A stretch of 64,000 nt of DNA, from contig NZ_RRYH01000005.1 in NCBI RefSeq assembly GCF_004010155.1, positions 186,001-250,000 of the forward strand, in the 5' to 3' direction. Of this stretch, positions 42,218 through 51,648 are shown in pieces. A program made the translations under genes and the position numbers. Below the pieces are notes generated by a model, which was not told where the DNA came from, searched no databases, and saw only the letters and a list, made by a program, of their open reading frames with translations. Position 1 is the first letter of the stretch. Each line of letters starts with the position of its first letter. The DNA is from Solirhodobacter olei. Lineage in GTDB: Bacteria; Pseudomonadota; Alphaproteobacteria; Rhodobacterales; Rhodobacteraceae.

Positions 42218-44032
42218 TTAGAGCCCGGGCATACCCAGCTCGTCGTTGCGGCGGCGTTCCAGCTCCTGGGTGTAGCGCTTCAGGGCAAAGGCCTCGGACA
42301 GCGAGCCCAGCACCCGCGGCGCGGTGGCGGAGGCGACGACGGGCAGCGTCTCGGCCCGGGCCTCGCCGAACTTGCGCAGGATGGTGCGGATGTCGTCGCC
42401 CGGCAGCACGTAGCAGCCGCGGCAGGTGGTCAGGTCGGCGGCGACGAGATGGGGCACCATCTCGGTGATGTCGGGGTCGTGGACGGCCGCGATGTCGATC
42501 ATGCCGGCATATTCGCCGCCGCCGTTCACCGCGACGGCCCATTTATGGCTGCCCAGCGGCACCAGTTCGCGCAGTTTGCCGAGGGGGGTGGCGACCGGAA
42601 CGGTGCGCACGTCCGAGCGCATCAGCCGGCCGGCGGTCATCTCGGTGATCCAGCCGATGTCGTGCCCGCCCCGGAGCGGCAGCCCGCGCAGGTGGAAGCG
42701 CCAGGTCGAGAAGGAGTAGCCGAAGGTCAGCCGCACCGTGGTGGAGGCGATCAGCACGCCCATCAGCGTGGCGAAGGTGATCAGGAAATCGCCGGTCGAT
42801 TCCAGCACCAGGAAGACCATGGTGAAGGGCGCGCCGATGATCGCGGCCCCGGTCGCGCCCATGCCGACCAGCAGGAAGGCGGTGCGTTCGGACAGGAAGG
42901 CGGGATCGAACATACCCAGCGTGTTGACGAAGGCCGCGCCGAGCAGCAGCCCGATGAAGAGCGACGAGGAGAACAACCCGCCCCGGAAGCTCGCCCCGAG
43001 CGAGATCGCCGAGCCGAGCACCTTGCCGGCGAGTAGCAGCAGCAGCGGGATCAGCGTCCATTGCGTCTGCAGGTGCCACTGGATCGCGCCATGGCCGGAG
43101 CCGAGCACCTGGGGCGAGCCGAAGGCCAGCAGGCTCAGCGCCACGCCGCCGATGGCCGGGCGCGCCCAGGCGGGCAGCTTCGAGGCCTTCAGGATACGCT
43201 CGACCGAGGTCGCGAGCCACATCGTCAGGATGCCGACGCCGGCCGCCGCGAAGCCCAGGAGCGCGAAGAGCAGGTAGTACATATGCGGCACCGGAAAAGC
43301 GCCGAAGACATCGAAGAGCGGCGCGTCGGTGCGCAGGTTGCGCACCACCAGCACGGCGGAGAGGCAGGCCGCCAGCACCGGCGCCAGCATCTTGGTCGTG
43401 TAGCTCGAATGGATCAGCTCGAAGCCGTAGAAGGCGCCCGCCAGCGGCGCGTTGAAGGCCGCGGCGATGGCGGCGGCGGCGCCGGAGGTGACCATTGTGC
43501 GCTGGTCCTCGCGGCGGAGGTGGAAATATTCGCCCACCGAGGCGAAGATGCCGGCCCCGAACTGGCTGTAGCCCGCCTCCATCCCGACCGAGGCGCCGCA
43601 GGCGTTGGAGATCACGGTCAGCCCGGTCAGCCGCGCCGAGTCGCGGAAGCTGAGCTGGCCGCCGTAAAGCGCGTTGGCCTCGACGGGGTCGATGATCTCG
43701 GTGGGCCGGAGCTTCTGCAGCAGAAGCGTTATCCCGCCGAGGGCCAGCCCGCCCAGCGCCGGCACCAGCGCAAGGCGCAGGTAGTCGACATCGGTCTGGG
43801 CGGAGAGGTGCTCGCCGAAGAACAGGTTGAAGTCGAGCGCGTGAAGCGCCATCACGATGTCGCGCAGGCCGATCGTGACGAGGCCGACGAAGCCGCCGAC
43901 GATGGCCGAGACCACGATCAGGATGAACTCGCGGTTTCGCACCGTCCGCCGCAGTTCGGTATAGCGCAGCAGCCCGGCGCGCAGCACGCGGCGCGACAGG
44001 GACGGATTGAGCGGCCGCGAAGTCATCGTCAT
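42218..44032 (-). CDS. ClC-family chloride channel/transporter with CBS domains
   Basis: 604 residues from the ATG at 44032; an in-frame extension to 45091 is antisense to panE and spurious. About 14 membrane helices, then tandem CBS domains from about residue 450. The gating glutamate is retained in ACGASVGMEAGYSQFGAGIF (equivalent to GREGP), and GGLFSSSLFIG matches the third filter segment. It is probably a Cl-/H+ exchanger or fluoride-tolerant channel of the ClcB-like group. The CBS region suggests nucleotide regulation. Confidence 0.92.
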   Translation of the reverse strand: MTMTSRPLNPSLSRRVLRAGLLRYTELRRTVRNREFILIVVSAIVGGFVGLVTIGLRDIVMALHALDFNLFFGEHLSAQTDVDYLRLALVPALGGLALGGITLLLQKLRPTEIIDPVEANALYGGQLSFRDSARLTGLTVISNACGASVGMEAGYSQFGAGIFASVGEYFHLRREDQRTMVTSGAAAAIAAAFNAPLAGAFYGFELIHSSYTTKMLAPVLAACLSAVLVVRNLRTDAPLFDVFGAFPVPHMYYLLFALLGFAAAGVGILTMWLATSVERILKASKLPAWARPAIGGVALSLLAFGSPQVLGSGHGAIQWHLQTQWTLIPLLLLLAGKVLGSAISLGASFRGGLFSSSLFIGLLLGAAFVNTLGMFDPAFLSERTAFLLVGMGATGAAIIGAPFTMVFLVLESTGDFLITFATLMGVLIASTTVRLTFGYSFSTWRFHLRGLPLRGGHDIGWITEMTAGRLMRSDVRTVPVATPLGKLRELVPLGSHKWAVAVNGGGEYAGMIDIAAVHDPDITEMVPHLVAADLTTCRGCYVLPGDDIRTILRKFGEARAETLPVVASATAPRVLGSLSEAFALKRYTQELERRRNDELGMPGL

Positions 44033-44239
44033 GGCAAGACCCGGGAGGCGGGAGTTCGTATTCCGAGATACGAATGCAACCCCATGCTTGGCAAGCCACA
44101 ATACCGCGCAGAGCTGAAACATTTTGGCGTCATGCGCGGGATGGCGCCCTCCGGCGCGGAAAGGAGGGCCGTCCATCCCCCCCTTTCCGCCCCGCAGCGA
44201 TCGCCCTAGTGTCGCCGCGCGGCAGAACGGAGGGACATC

Positions 44240-45208
44240 ATGCGCATCATCGTCCACGGAACCGGAGCGATCGGCGGCGCCATGGCGGGCCTTCTGGCAC
44301 TTGCCGGCCGCGAGGTGGTGGGCATCGCCCGCGGCGCCCAGCGCGAAGCGATCTCGGCCCGGGGCCTGAGGATCCGCATGCCCTCCGGCGACAGGCAGGC
44401 CCGTTTCGACTGCGTCGCCAGCCCCGAGGCGCTCACGCTGCGCCCCGACGATGCCGTCATCCTCGCTGTGAAGACGCAGGACACGCTCGGCGCGCTCGCA
44501 CAGCTGCGCGCGGCCGGGCTGAGCGAACAGCCGGTCTTCTGCGCGCAGAACGGGGTGGAGAACGAACGCCTCGCGCTGCGCTATTTCCCGAATGTTCACG
44601 GCATGACGGTGATGATGCCGGCGCAGTTCCTCGTCCCCGGCGAGGTGGCCGTCTTCGGCACGCCCAAGCCGGGCATCTTCGATCTCGGCCGCTATCCCTC
44701 GGGCCTCGACGATGCCGACAGGGCCATGGCCGAGGCGCTGGAGGCGGCCGGCTTCGCCGCCTTCGCGGTGCCCGACGTGATGGCGAGCAAGTACGGAAAA
44801 CTGCTGATGAACCTCGGCAATATCACCGAGGCCGCGTTCGGGAGCAGCCCCGAGGCTAAGGCCATTCGCCCGCGCCTGCGCGAGGAGGCCGCCGCCGTGC
44901 TGGCCGCCGCCGGGATCGCCTGGAAGGATGTCGGCGCCGCCGATCCGCGCCGCGATGCGCTGATGAAGATCGTCGAGATCGAGGGGCTCGACCGGGCCGG
45001 AAGCTCTACCACCCAGAGCCTCGCGCGCGGGACCGGATCGGTGGAGACGGATTACCTCAACGGCGAGATCGCGCTTCTGGCGGCGCTGCACGGCGTGCCC
45101 GCTCCGGCCAATGCCTGGCTTACGGCGCTGGCCGCGCGGATGGCGCGCGAGGGCCGCGCGCCGGGGTCGGTCCCGCTGGCGGAGTTCGAGGCCGCGATGG
45201 CGGGCTGA
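44240..45208 (+). CDS. 2-dehydropantoate 2-reductase family protein
   Basis: 322 residues, ApbA/PanE family. N-terminal NADP loop HGTGAIGGAMAGLLALAG, VILAVKTQDT, FCAQNGVENERLA, and the C-terminal catalytic Lys region MASKYGKLLMNLGNI. True PanE makes pantoate for CoA synthesis; several paralogues are usual, so the exact substrate is uncertain. GGAGG precedes the ATG. Confidence 0.88.
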   Translation: MRIIVHGTGAIGGAMAGLLALAGREVVGIARGAQREAISARGLRIRMPSGDRQARFDCVASPEALTLRPDDAVILAVKTQDTLGALAQLRAAGLSEQPVFCAQNGVENERLALRYFPNVHGMTVMMPAQFLVPGEVAVFGTPKPGIFDLGRYPSGLDDADRAMAEALEAAGFAAFAVPDVMASKYGKLLMNLGNITEAAFGSSPEAKAIRPRLREEAAAVLAAAGIAWKDVGAADPRRDALMKIVEIEGLDRAGSSTTQSLARGTGSVETDYLNGEIALLAALHGVPAPANAWLTALAARMAREGRAPGSVPLAEFEAAMAG

Positions 45209-45317
45209 ACGCCCGCGCGCACGTCACGCCAGACGTGTGGCCCGCTCGGCCAGATCGCCCCTTTTCGAACCCCGGCCATTCGTCCTAGACTCCGCGGCAG
45301 CGCAGCGGAGAGGATGT

Positions 45318-46184
45318 ATGGAACGCAGGATCGGCATCATCGGCGGCTCGGGCATCTACGACATCCCGGGCCTCGAGGAGGCGCGCTGGCAGGCCGTGGA
45401 AACGCCCTGGGGCGCGCCCTCGGACGAGATCCTGACCGGCCGGCTGGGCGGTGTGATGCTGGCCTTCCTGCCGCGACATGGCCGCGGCCATGTGCATTCG
45501 CCAAGCACGATCCCCTACCGGGCCAATATCGACGCGATGAAGCGGATCGGGGTGACCGATCTCGTCTCCGTCTCGGCCTGCGGGTCGTTCCGCGAGGCGA
45601 TGGCGCCGGGGGATTTCGTCATCGTCGACCAGTTCATCGACCGCACCTTCGCGCGGGAGAAGAGCTTCTTCGGGGCCGGCTGCGTCGCGCATGTAGGCTT
45701 CGCCCATCCGACTTGCCCGCGGCTCTCGGCCGGCTGCCTCTCGGCGGCGCTGGAGGCCGGGATCACCGTGCATGACGGCGGCACCTACCTTGCCATGGAG
45801 GGGCCGCAGTTCTCCACCCTCGCCGAAAGCCGGATGTACCGCGAACAGTGGGGCGCCGACGTGATCGGGATGACCAACATGCCGGAGGCGAAGCTCGCCC
45901 GCGAGGCGGAGCTCTGCTACGCGTCGGTCGCCATGGTGACTGATTTCGACTGCTGGCACCCGGGTCATGACGCGGTCGACGTGGCGAAGGTAATCGAGAC
46001 GCTGACCGGCAATGCCGACAAGGCGCGCGCGCTGGTCGCAGGGCTTCCGGCGCATCTGGGGGCGCACGCGCCCTGCCCCGACGGCTGCGATCACGCGCTT
46101 GATCACGCGATCATGACCGCGCCCGGCAAGCGCGATCCCGCGCTTCTGGCCAGGCTCGACGCGGTGGCGGGCCGGGTACTCTGA
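45318..46184 (+). CDS. mtnP: S-methyl-5'-thioadenosine phosphorylase
   Basis: 288 residues from the ATG at 45318 after GGAGAGG; a frame from 45111 lies over panE. It cleaves MTA to adenine and methylthioribose 1-phosphate. Motifs: [83 protein letters not shown]. apt follows after 67 bases, so released adenine is salvaged to AMP. Confidence 0.96.
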   Translation: MERRIGIIGGSGIYDIPGLEEARWQAVETPWGAPSDEILTGRLGGVMLAFLPRHGRGHVHSPSTIPYRANIDAMKRIGVTDLVSVSACGSFREAMAPGDFVIVDQFIDRTFAREKSFFGAGCVAHVGFAHPTCPRLSAGCLSAALEAGITVHDGGTYLAMEGPQFSTLAESRMYREQWGADVIGMTNMPEAKLAREAELCYASVAMVTDFDCWHPGHDAVDVAKVIETLTGNADKARALVAGLPAHLGAHAPCPDGCDHALDHAIMTAPGKRDPALLARLDAVAGRVL

Positions 46185-46251
46185 GCGGGCGCTTGCCGGG
46201 CTTTTCCGGCTCGTGCTAACGAGGCGGGCGCCCCAGCCCGAAAGGCCCGCC

Positions 46252-46785
46252 ATGCAGAAGACCGTCAAGGATTACATCCGCACCATCCCCGATTTCCCGC
46301 ATGAGGGGATCCTGTTCCGGGACGTGACCACGCTCTTCGCCGATCCGCGCGGGTTCCGGATGGCGATCGACCAGCTGATCAACCCCTATGCCGGGGCGCG
46401 GATCGACAAGGTCGCGGCGCTGGAGGCGCGGGGCTTCATCCTGGGCGGCGCCATCGCCCACCAGCTGTCGCGCGGCTTCGTGCCGATCCGCAAGAAGGGC
46501 AAGCTGCCCGGCGCCACCATCGCGCAGGACTACAAGCTGGAATACGGCGAGGCGATCATGGAGCTGCATGACGACGCGCTGCATGCCAGCGAGCGGGTGC
46601 TGCTGGTCGACGACCTCCTGGCCACCGGCGGCACGGCGGAGGCCGGGATCCGGCTGATCGAGCGTCTTGGCGCCGAGGTGGTGGGCTGCGCCTTCATCAT
46701 CGACCTGCCCGAGCTCGGCGGGCGCAAGCGGCTGGAAGCGATGGGCATGCCGGTTCACGCGCTCTGCGAGTTCGAGGGGCTCTGA
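46252..46785 (+). CDS. apt: Adenine phosphoribosyltransferase
   Basis: 177 residues from the ATG at 46252. [20 protein letters not shown] at the N-terminus, [11 protein letters not shown], and the PRPP-binding loop [17 protein letters not shown]. It converts adenine and PRPP to AMP. Paired with mtnP in a methionine/adenine salvage unit. Its 3' end converges with the lipoate ligase gene, 34 bases away. Confidence 0.96.
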   Translation: MQKTVKDYIRTIPDFPHEGILFRDVTTLFADPRGFRMAIDQLINPYAGARIDKVAALEARGFILGGAIAHQLSRGFVPIRKKGKLPGATIAQDYKLEYGEAIMELHDDALHASERVLLVDDLLATGGTAEAGIRLIERLGAEVVGCAFIIDLPELGGRKRLEAMGMPVHALCEFEGL

Positions 46786-46819
46786 AGCCCCTCCCCCTCC
46801 CTTTCGCCCCCTTCCCGCG

Positions 46820-47905
46820 TCAGCCCGCGGGCTCGTAGGCCTCCGCGCCCTCGATCGCATTGCGGATGGCGCGGGCGAAATCCGCCGGTGCTGCGGTCAG
46901 AAGGCCCACGCTGGCCGCGGCAAAGAAGCGGTCGACCTCGGCCTCCAGCTCCGCCACCGGAACGCCGCGCAGGGCGGCTTCCAGGTTCAGGATCGTCGCC
47001 GGGGGCGTGACGAAGAAGTCGCCCGTGATGACGATCTCGCGGATCCGGTTCTGGCGCGGGCCTTCGAGGCGGACATGCGCGGCGATGCGACCGCCCTGCC
47101 CGGTGAAGCCGCCGGAGCGGACATCCGAAGGGTGGGCGGGGTCGTCGATCGAATAGACGAACTCGTCCTGGCCGATCTCTTCGTCGAAGAGGCGGCGGGC
47201 GGTCTCTTCCTCCGCTTCCGTGATCGCGCCCCATTCGGGGGCGATGCCGAGGGCCTCGGCGAAGCCTTCGATCACCGCCTGCTTGATCTCGGCGAGCGGC
47301 GGCGGGGTGCCGCCGAAAAGCTCGGCCAGCGTCACCACCCGCTGCGCCGCGCTGGTCTGGCCGCGCTTGGCGAGCTTGGCGGCGGGGATGTTCAGAAGCG
47401 AGGCCATCTTCGCCCCGTTCATCTCCACCAGCACGGTGCCCTGGTAGAAGATCGTGTCCCCGTCGAAGAAGCCGCCGGTGCCGCCGATCTTGCGGCCCTC
47501 GACCTCCAGGTCGTTGCGGGGGCGGTAGCGGACGGCGGGGCCGAGCTTCGAAAGCCCCGCCGCGCAGGCCTCGCAAAGCGCGCGGGCGACCTCGCCCAGG
47601 GTGGTCAGGCCCAGGCTTTTCTTCGAGAAGACCAGCTCCCAGCCGAATTGCCCCTCGTCGAGGTAGAGCGCGCCGCCGCCGGTGATGCGGCGGCCGATGC
47701 CGACACCGGCCGCGCGGCAGGCGGGAAGGTGCAGCTCCTGGCTGATCGCCTGATGGCGGCCGACGAGGACGGAGGGCGGGAAGGTCAGGAAACGCAGCGT
47801 GTCGGGGATCACGCCCGCCTTGTGGCACTCGATCAGCGCCTGGTCGAAGGCCATCTGCTCGCGGCAGGGGCGGACGCCGGTGTCGATGATGCGGAACGGG
47901 GTCAT
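46820..47905 (-). CDS. Lipoate:protein ligase of the sHdr locus, sLpl(AB)
   Basis: 361 residues: an LplA/BPL catalytic domain (about 1-245) and a C-terminal accessory domain (about 260-350). Catalytic features: RRITGGGA (72-79) for lipoyl-AMP and Lys139 in DLEVEGRKIGGTGGFF. Last gene of the leftward lipoate-assembly group. In sHdr organisms such as Hyphomicrobium this ligase type attaches lipoate or octanoate specifically to LbpA and does not substitute for the housekeeping LipB/LplA system. GGAGG lies upstream of the ATG. Confidence 0.88.
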   Translation of the reverse strand: MTPFRIIDTGVRPCREQMAFDQALIECHKAGVIPDTLRFLTFPPSVLVGRHQAISQELHLPACRAAGVGIGRRITGGGALYLDEGQFGWELVFSKKSLGLTTLGEVARALCEACAAGLSKLGPAVRYRPRNDLEVEGRKIGGTGGFFDGDTIFYQGTVLVEMNGAKMASLLNIPAAKLAKRGQTSAAQRVVTLAELFGGTPPPLAEIKQAVIEGFAEALGIAPEWGAITEAEEETARRLFDEEIGQDEFVYSIDDPAHPSDVRSGGFTGQGGRIAAHVRLEGPRQNRIREIVITGDFFVTPPATILNLEAALRGVPVAELEAEVDRFFAAASVGLLTAAPADFARAIRNAIEGAEAYEPAG

Positions 47906-48078
47906 GGCTCTTGTTCCTCCCTATCCGTGGGGCGCCGCGCCCTGCATCAGCGGCCGACCGGTGGACGGACGCGCAGGGCGCATTGCCGGAGCGCAAGCGT
48001 AGGCGATCCCGGCGTCGATGTCGCTGCCCGGCGGCCTTTGGGCCACCGGGCCGGCTGGGCGGTGAGGCCGCGCCAGCG

Positions 48079-49371
48079 TCACAGCAGGTCGAACTCCTCG
48101 CCGTCCTCGTAGGTCTCGCCCGGGCGCAGCATGTCGAGCTGACTTCTGACCTTGCGGATATCAACGTCCTTCAGCGCGAAGGGGTAGCTTGCGATGTTCG
48201 AGGGCGGGCTGTCGCCATAGGGCCGGTCGCAGGCGGAGATATCATCGGCGAACTTGCCCGGGCAGCCGGAGGTGCGGAAGGCGATGCCGGCGTCGATGAT
48301 GGTGGAAAGCTCGGATTCGGGCAGGCCGAAATCCACGATGCGGCCGTTCTCGTCGAACCTCATCTGGGCGATGTTCACCCCGCAGTAATCGACGAGGTAG
48401 CGGGCAAGCTGCACCCGCCGCCACTGGTCGCGGGGTGTGGCGGGCAGATGGTCCATCAGGCTGCCCTTCTCGGGGAAGAAGCAGAACATGTGGGAATGCC
48501 CGCCGAGGTCGACGAGGTCCTGCACGACCTTCATCACCTCGTATTCGGTCTCGCCCATGCCGACGATGATATGGGCGCCGAATTTCTTCGGGCCGAAGAT
48601 GTCGCGGGCGTCGAGCATGATCTCCCAATACTTCTTCCAGGTATGGGGCGACTGCACGCCCTTGCCGCGGGTGCGGTCGAAGAGCTCGGGCGTGGCCGCG
48701 TCGAGCGCCACGGTGAAGATGTCGGAGCCCATGTCGCGCAAGATCTGCACGTCGCGGCGCGCCATTGTCGTCGGGTTCGACAGGATGGAGATCGGGATCG
48801 CGTCGGGGTCGATGCGCTCGACCCATTTCTTCAGCACCGTCACCGTGTCGTCGTCGGAATTCGGGTGGGTGATCATCGAGATGCACATGCGGTGGAAGGG
48901 CGTCCCCGCCACGTCGGCGGCGACGCGGTCCACGATCTCGTCCATCGACACGGCGGGCCAGTCGACGCGGATGAAGTTGCGGTCTGCGTAGTTGCGTTCC
49001 GCCTCGCGGTGCCGGGCGAGGCCGCAATAGGCGCAGTTGGCGCGGCAGCCTTCGGGGTAGGTCAGGAGCAGGTTCAGGCAGCGCGTGCAGGAACAGCGGT
49101 GCATCTGCCCCTCGACGAGGCCCAGCGTGATCGCGGCGGCGGTCGACATCTGGACGTAGTCGGGCGAGCGCATGTGGGGCGTCATCACCCGGTAATCCGG
49201 GCGGTAGAGGCCGTGGGGGGCGATGTCGGCGTCCTTCACCGGCTTGCCGTTCCGGAAGGGCGCGGGCGTGCGGCCGGGCGCGCGCGGCTCCATCAGGTCA
49301 TAGGCGTTGAAATCCTGGCCATTGGCGCCGGTGCGGCCAGGCAGTGCTCCCTCGGGTTTCAGGCAGGTCAT
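48079..49371 (-). CDS. lipS2: Radical SAM sulfur-inserting protein, LipS2-type lipoyl synthase partner
   Basis: 430 residues. The radical SAM cluster motif is C109-RAN-C113-AY-C116 in GCRANCAYCG, preceded by an auxiliary-type set CSCTRC (93-98). Further Cys occur near the C-terminus (GCPGKFADDISACDRPYGD). COG2516-like, biotin-synthase-related. With a second radical SAM protein (50578-51624), LipS1/LipS2 replace LipA in archaea and sHdr bacteria by inserting the two sulfurs of lipoate. Which partner is called 1 or 2 is set here by gene order, not by sequence proof. It overlaps lipT by four bases. Confidence 0.82.
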   Translation of the reverse strand: MTCLKPEGALPGRTGANGQDFNAYDLMEPRAPGRTPAPFRNGKPVKDADIAPHGLYRPDYRVMTPHMRSPDYVQMSTAAAITLGLVEGQMHRCSCTRCLNLLLTYPEGCRANCAYCGLARHREAERNYADRNFIRVDWPAVSMDEIVDRVAADVAGTPFHRMCISMITHPNSDDDTVTVLKKWVERIDPDAIPISILSNPTTMARRDVQILRDMGSDIFTVALDAATPELFDRTRGKGVQSPHTWKKYWEIMLDARDIFGPKKFGAHIIVGMGETEYEVMKVVQDLVDLGGHSHMFCFFPEKGSLMDHLPATPRDQWRRVQLARYLVDYCGVNIAQMRFDENGRIVDFGLPESELSTIIDAGIAFRTSGCPGKFADDISACDRPYGDSPPSNIASYPFALKDVDIRKVRSQLDMLRPGETYEDGEEFDLL

Positions 49372-50483
49372 GCGGGTTCCTTCTCCTCCCTCGTCTCGGC
49401 GGGAGCCGGGGTCCGGTCCCAGTAATCGGAATAGGCGATCCAGCCACGGCGGAGCGCGGCGTCGCTCGGGCGGCTCGCGCCGGCATAGGCGGCCATCAGC
49501 TCCTGCCTCCGGCGGAGGGCGAGGGCGATGGAGGGGCCGAAGAGGTCGCGGGCCTCCTCGTCGTAATCGGCGGCGGCGCCGGCATCGCCGGCAAGCTGCG
49601 CGGCGGCGGCGCGTCCGGCCATGCGGCCGGAGAGAACGGCGGCGTTGATCCCCGCCCCGGTGACCGGGTTGACGAGCCCCGCCGCGTCGCCCGCCAGCAG
49701 CGCCGTGGTGGCGCCCAGCCGGCCGGAGAGTCCGATGATCCCGCCGACGGGGATCGCGCCTCCGGTCGTGGCGTGGATGGTCGGACCGACGCGGCGGGCG
49801 CAGAGGAGTTCCACATGCAGCTCGGACAGCAGCGTCTTGAGGCGGCCCTTCCGGGCGGGCGCGATGCCGAGGCCGAGGTTGCAGAGCTTGCCCTTGGGGA
49901 AGAGCCAGCCGTAGCCGCCCTCGATCTCGGGGCGCAGGAAGATGTCGGTCGCCGCGTGCGGCACGAGCAGGTCAAGGGTGATCTGGCGCGTCTCGACCAG
50001 CTCGGTGTTGACGAGGCCCAGCGCCCGGCCGGTGGGCGAGCGCGGGCCGTCGGCCCCGATCAGAACCCGGGGCCGGTAGCTGCTGCCATCGGCGAGGCCT
50101 ACCGTGCCGTCGGGGCCGATGGCGCGGATCGGCGTGGCGAAGCGGCAGTCGGCGCCGGCGGCGCGGGCGGCCGCGACGAGGGCTGCGTCGAAACCGGCGC
50201 GGTCGATCATGTGGCCGCGGAATTCGGGCGTGGTGTCGGGGGCGGCCTCGCGCAGATAGGTCTCCATCGTCGCGATGTCCTGGATGCGGGCGGCGGAGAC
50301 GGCGGCGGTGTCCATCCCGAGCATCATCGGGACGAACTCGGCGCATTGGACGGGCAGGCCCGGCCGGGCGCGGCGGTCGACGGCAAGCACGGTGGCGCCA
50401 GCCTCGGCCGCGGCAGCCGCCGCTGCGGCCCCGGCGGGGCCGAGGCCCGCGACGAGAACGTCGATGGGGCGGGGCGCAGTCAT
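49368..50483 (-). CDS. lipT: FAD-dependent oxidoreductase LipT
   Basis: 371 residues, geranylgeranyl-reductase-like flavoprotein. Dinucleotide motif VLVAGLGPAGAAAAAAAAEA (9-28), VLIGADGPRSPTG, and the second FAD contact LLAGDAAGLVNPVTGAGINA. LipT is found with lipS1, lipS2 and sLpl in sHdr loci and is thought to support lipoate assembly or the redox state of the lipoyl group; its exact reaction is not settled. ATGA overlap with the downstream radical SAM gene. Confidence 0.85.
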   Translation of the reverse strand: MTAPRPIDVLVAGLGPAGAAAAAAAAEAGATVLAVDRRARPGLPVQCAEFVPMMLGMDTAAVSAARIQDIATMETYLREAAPDTTPEFRGHMIDRAGFDAALVAAARAAGADCRFATPIRAIGPDGTVGLADGSSYRPRVLIGADGPRSPTGRALGLVNTELVETRQITLDLLVPHAATDIFLRPEIEGGYGWLFPKGKLCNLGLGIAPARKGRLKTLLSELHVELLCARRVGPTIHATTGGAIPVGGIIGLSGRLGATTALLAGDAAGLVNPVTGAGINAAVLSGRMAGRAAAAQLAGDAGAAADYDEEARDLFGPSIALALRRRQELMAAYAGASRPSDAALRRGWIAYSDYWDRTPAPAETREEKEPA

Positions 50484-50577
50484 GGCGTGGCCTCGCCGGA
50501 GGCGACGAGGGCGGCGCCTGACCGGGCGAGCGCCGGGCGGGGAAGCGTCACGGACGCGCCTATGGTCGCCCCCCCGG

Positions 50578-51624
50578 TCATGCTGCGCAGGTCCGCAGGT
50601 TGCCGACGCCCTTGCCGAGGCTGGCGCCGATCTTGATCGAGCAGCAGGCGTGTTCCTGGTGCCAGTCGCGCCCCGTGGCCTGGGCCACCTGCACCGCGCC
50701 CTCCGCCGGAAACGCGATGCCGTCGAGACCCGCCATCACCGCATAGGCATCCGTCACCCGCTTGTGCATCCCGGCGGGCCGCGCGCAGCCCAGCAGAAGC
50801 TGCCGGTCGCCCAGCCGCTGCCGCGCCTCCAGGAATATGCGCCCGACGTCCGAGGTCGCGGGGGTCCTGAACGTCCCTGGCTTCGCATAGAACGGCATGA
50901 TGACCACCAGCACCAGCGCGTTGACCGGGTAGCGCGAGACGATGTCGAGCGCGCGCGCCTCGCCCTTCAGCGCGCCATAATGCAGGCCGATGACGATGTG
51001 GGGCGAGACCTCCATCCTCGTCGCGGTCAGCGCGGCGAGCGTGGCCTCGAAATCCTCCACCGGGCGGTCGAGGTGGTAGACCTGCCGGATCGTCTCCTCC
51101 GAGCCGATCACGTCCATCATGGCGGTGTCGACGCCCGCCGCCTCCATCCGCCTGGCCCCGGCCTCGTCGGTCAGGGCGGTGTGGATGGCGATCTTCAGAT
51201 CCGGAAAGTCGCGCTTGAGCCCCTCGATGACGGGGTAGTAGCGCTCGTAGCGGATCTCGTTTCGGCGGTTGGAGCCGCCGGAGAGAAGGAACCCCTGCAG
51301 CCCCTGCAGCAGGATCAGGTCGCGGACCTTCTGGTCCAGCATCTCGGGCTTCGTCGCGGGAATCATCGGCTCCAGGATCTTCGCCTGGCAATGGTCGCAG
51401 TCGAGCGCGCAGCCCCCCGCGGTGATCGAGAAGGCCGGGAAGGAGTTCTTGCCGCAGCCCTTCAGGTCGGCCGTGTCGTATTCCTTGAAGGTCGGCGTTG
51501 AAAACCGCAGCGGGCGGGCGATCATCCCGGGGCCGAGACGTTCCATCTCTGCCACCAGGCCCGCGTCGAATTCCGCGTCCTCCAGCTCCTCGATCGCGCC
51601 GAGGCGGCCTAACCAGTCGGACAT
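50578..51624 (-). CDS. lipS1: Radical SAM sulfur-inserting protein, LipS1-type lipoyl synthase partner
   Basis: 348 residues. Radical SAM motif C72-ALD-C76-DH-C79 in FSITAGGCALDCDHCQA, then GFLLSGGSNRRNEIRYERYYP. A C-terminal CCSIKIGASLGKG plus a final Cys may bind an auxiliary cluster. COG1856-like. It is the partner of the 430-residue radical SAM protein in assembling lipoate on octanoyl-LbpA. The 1/2 naming is provisional. GGGAGG precedes the ATG; the deacetylase gene ends 24 bases upstream. Confidence 0.82.
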   Translation of the reverse strand: MSDWLGRLGAIEELEDAEFDAGLVAEMERLGPGMIARPLRFSTPTFKEYDTADLKGCGKNSFPAFSITAGGCALDCDHCQAKILEPMIPATKPEMLDQKVRDLILLQGLQGFLLSGGSNRRNEIRYERYYPVIEGLKRDFPDLKIAIHTALTDEAGARRMEAAGVDTAMMDVIGSEETIRQVYHLDRPVEDFEATLAALTATRMEVSPHIVIGLHYGALKGEARALDIVSRYPVNALVLVVIMPFYAKPGTFRTPATSDVGRIFLEARQRLGDRQLLLGCARPAGMHKRVTDAYAVMAGLDGIAFPAEGAVQVAQATGRDWHQEHACCSIKIGASLGKGVGNLRTCAA

Positions 51625-51648
51625 TCCATTCCTCCCTTCCGTGGCCGG

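Noticed and set aside
42218-45091. A 957-residue frame extending the ClC channel gene upstream
   Set aside because: The extra 350 codons run antisense to panE and are Asp/Arg/His-rich low-complexity translation. The ClC protein starts naturally at 44032.
50578-51624. Assignment of the radical SAM proteins as biotin synthase BioB or LipA
   Set aside because: The characteristic LipA N-terminal CxxxxCxxxxxC set and the BioB signature are absent, and the neighbours are sLpl and LipT, not bio genes.
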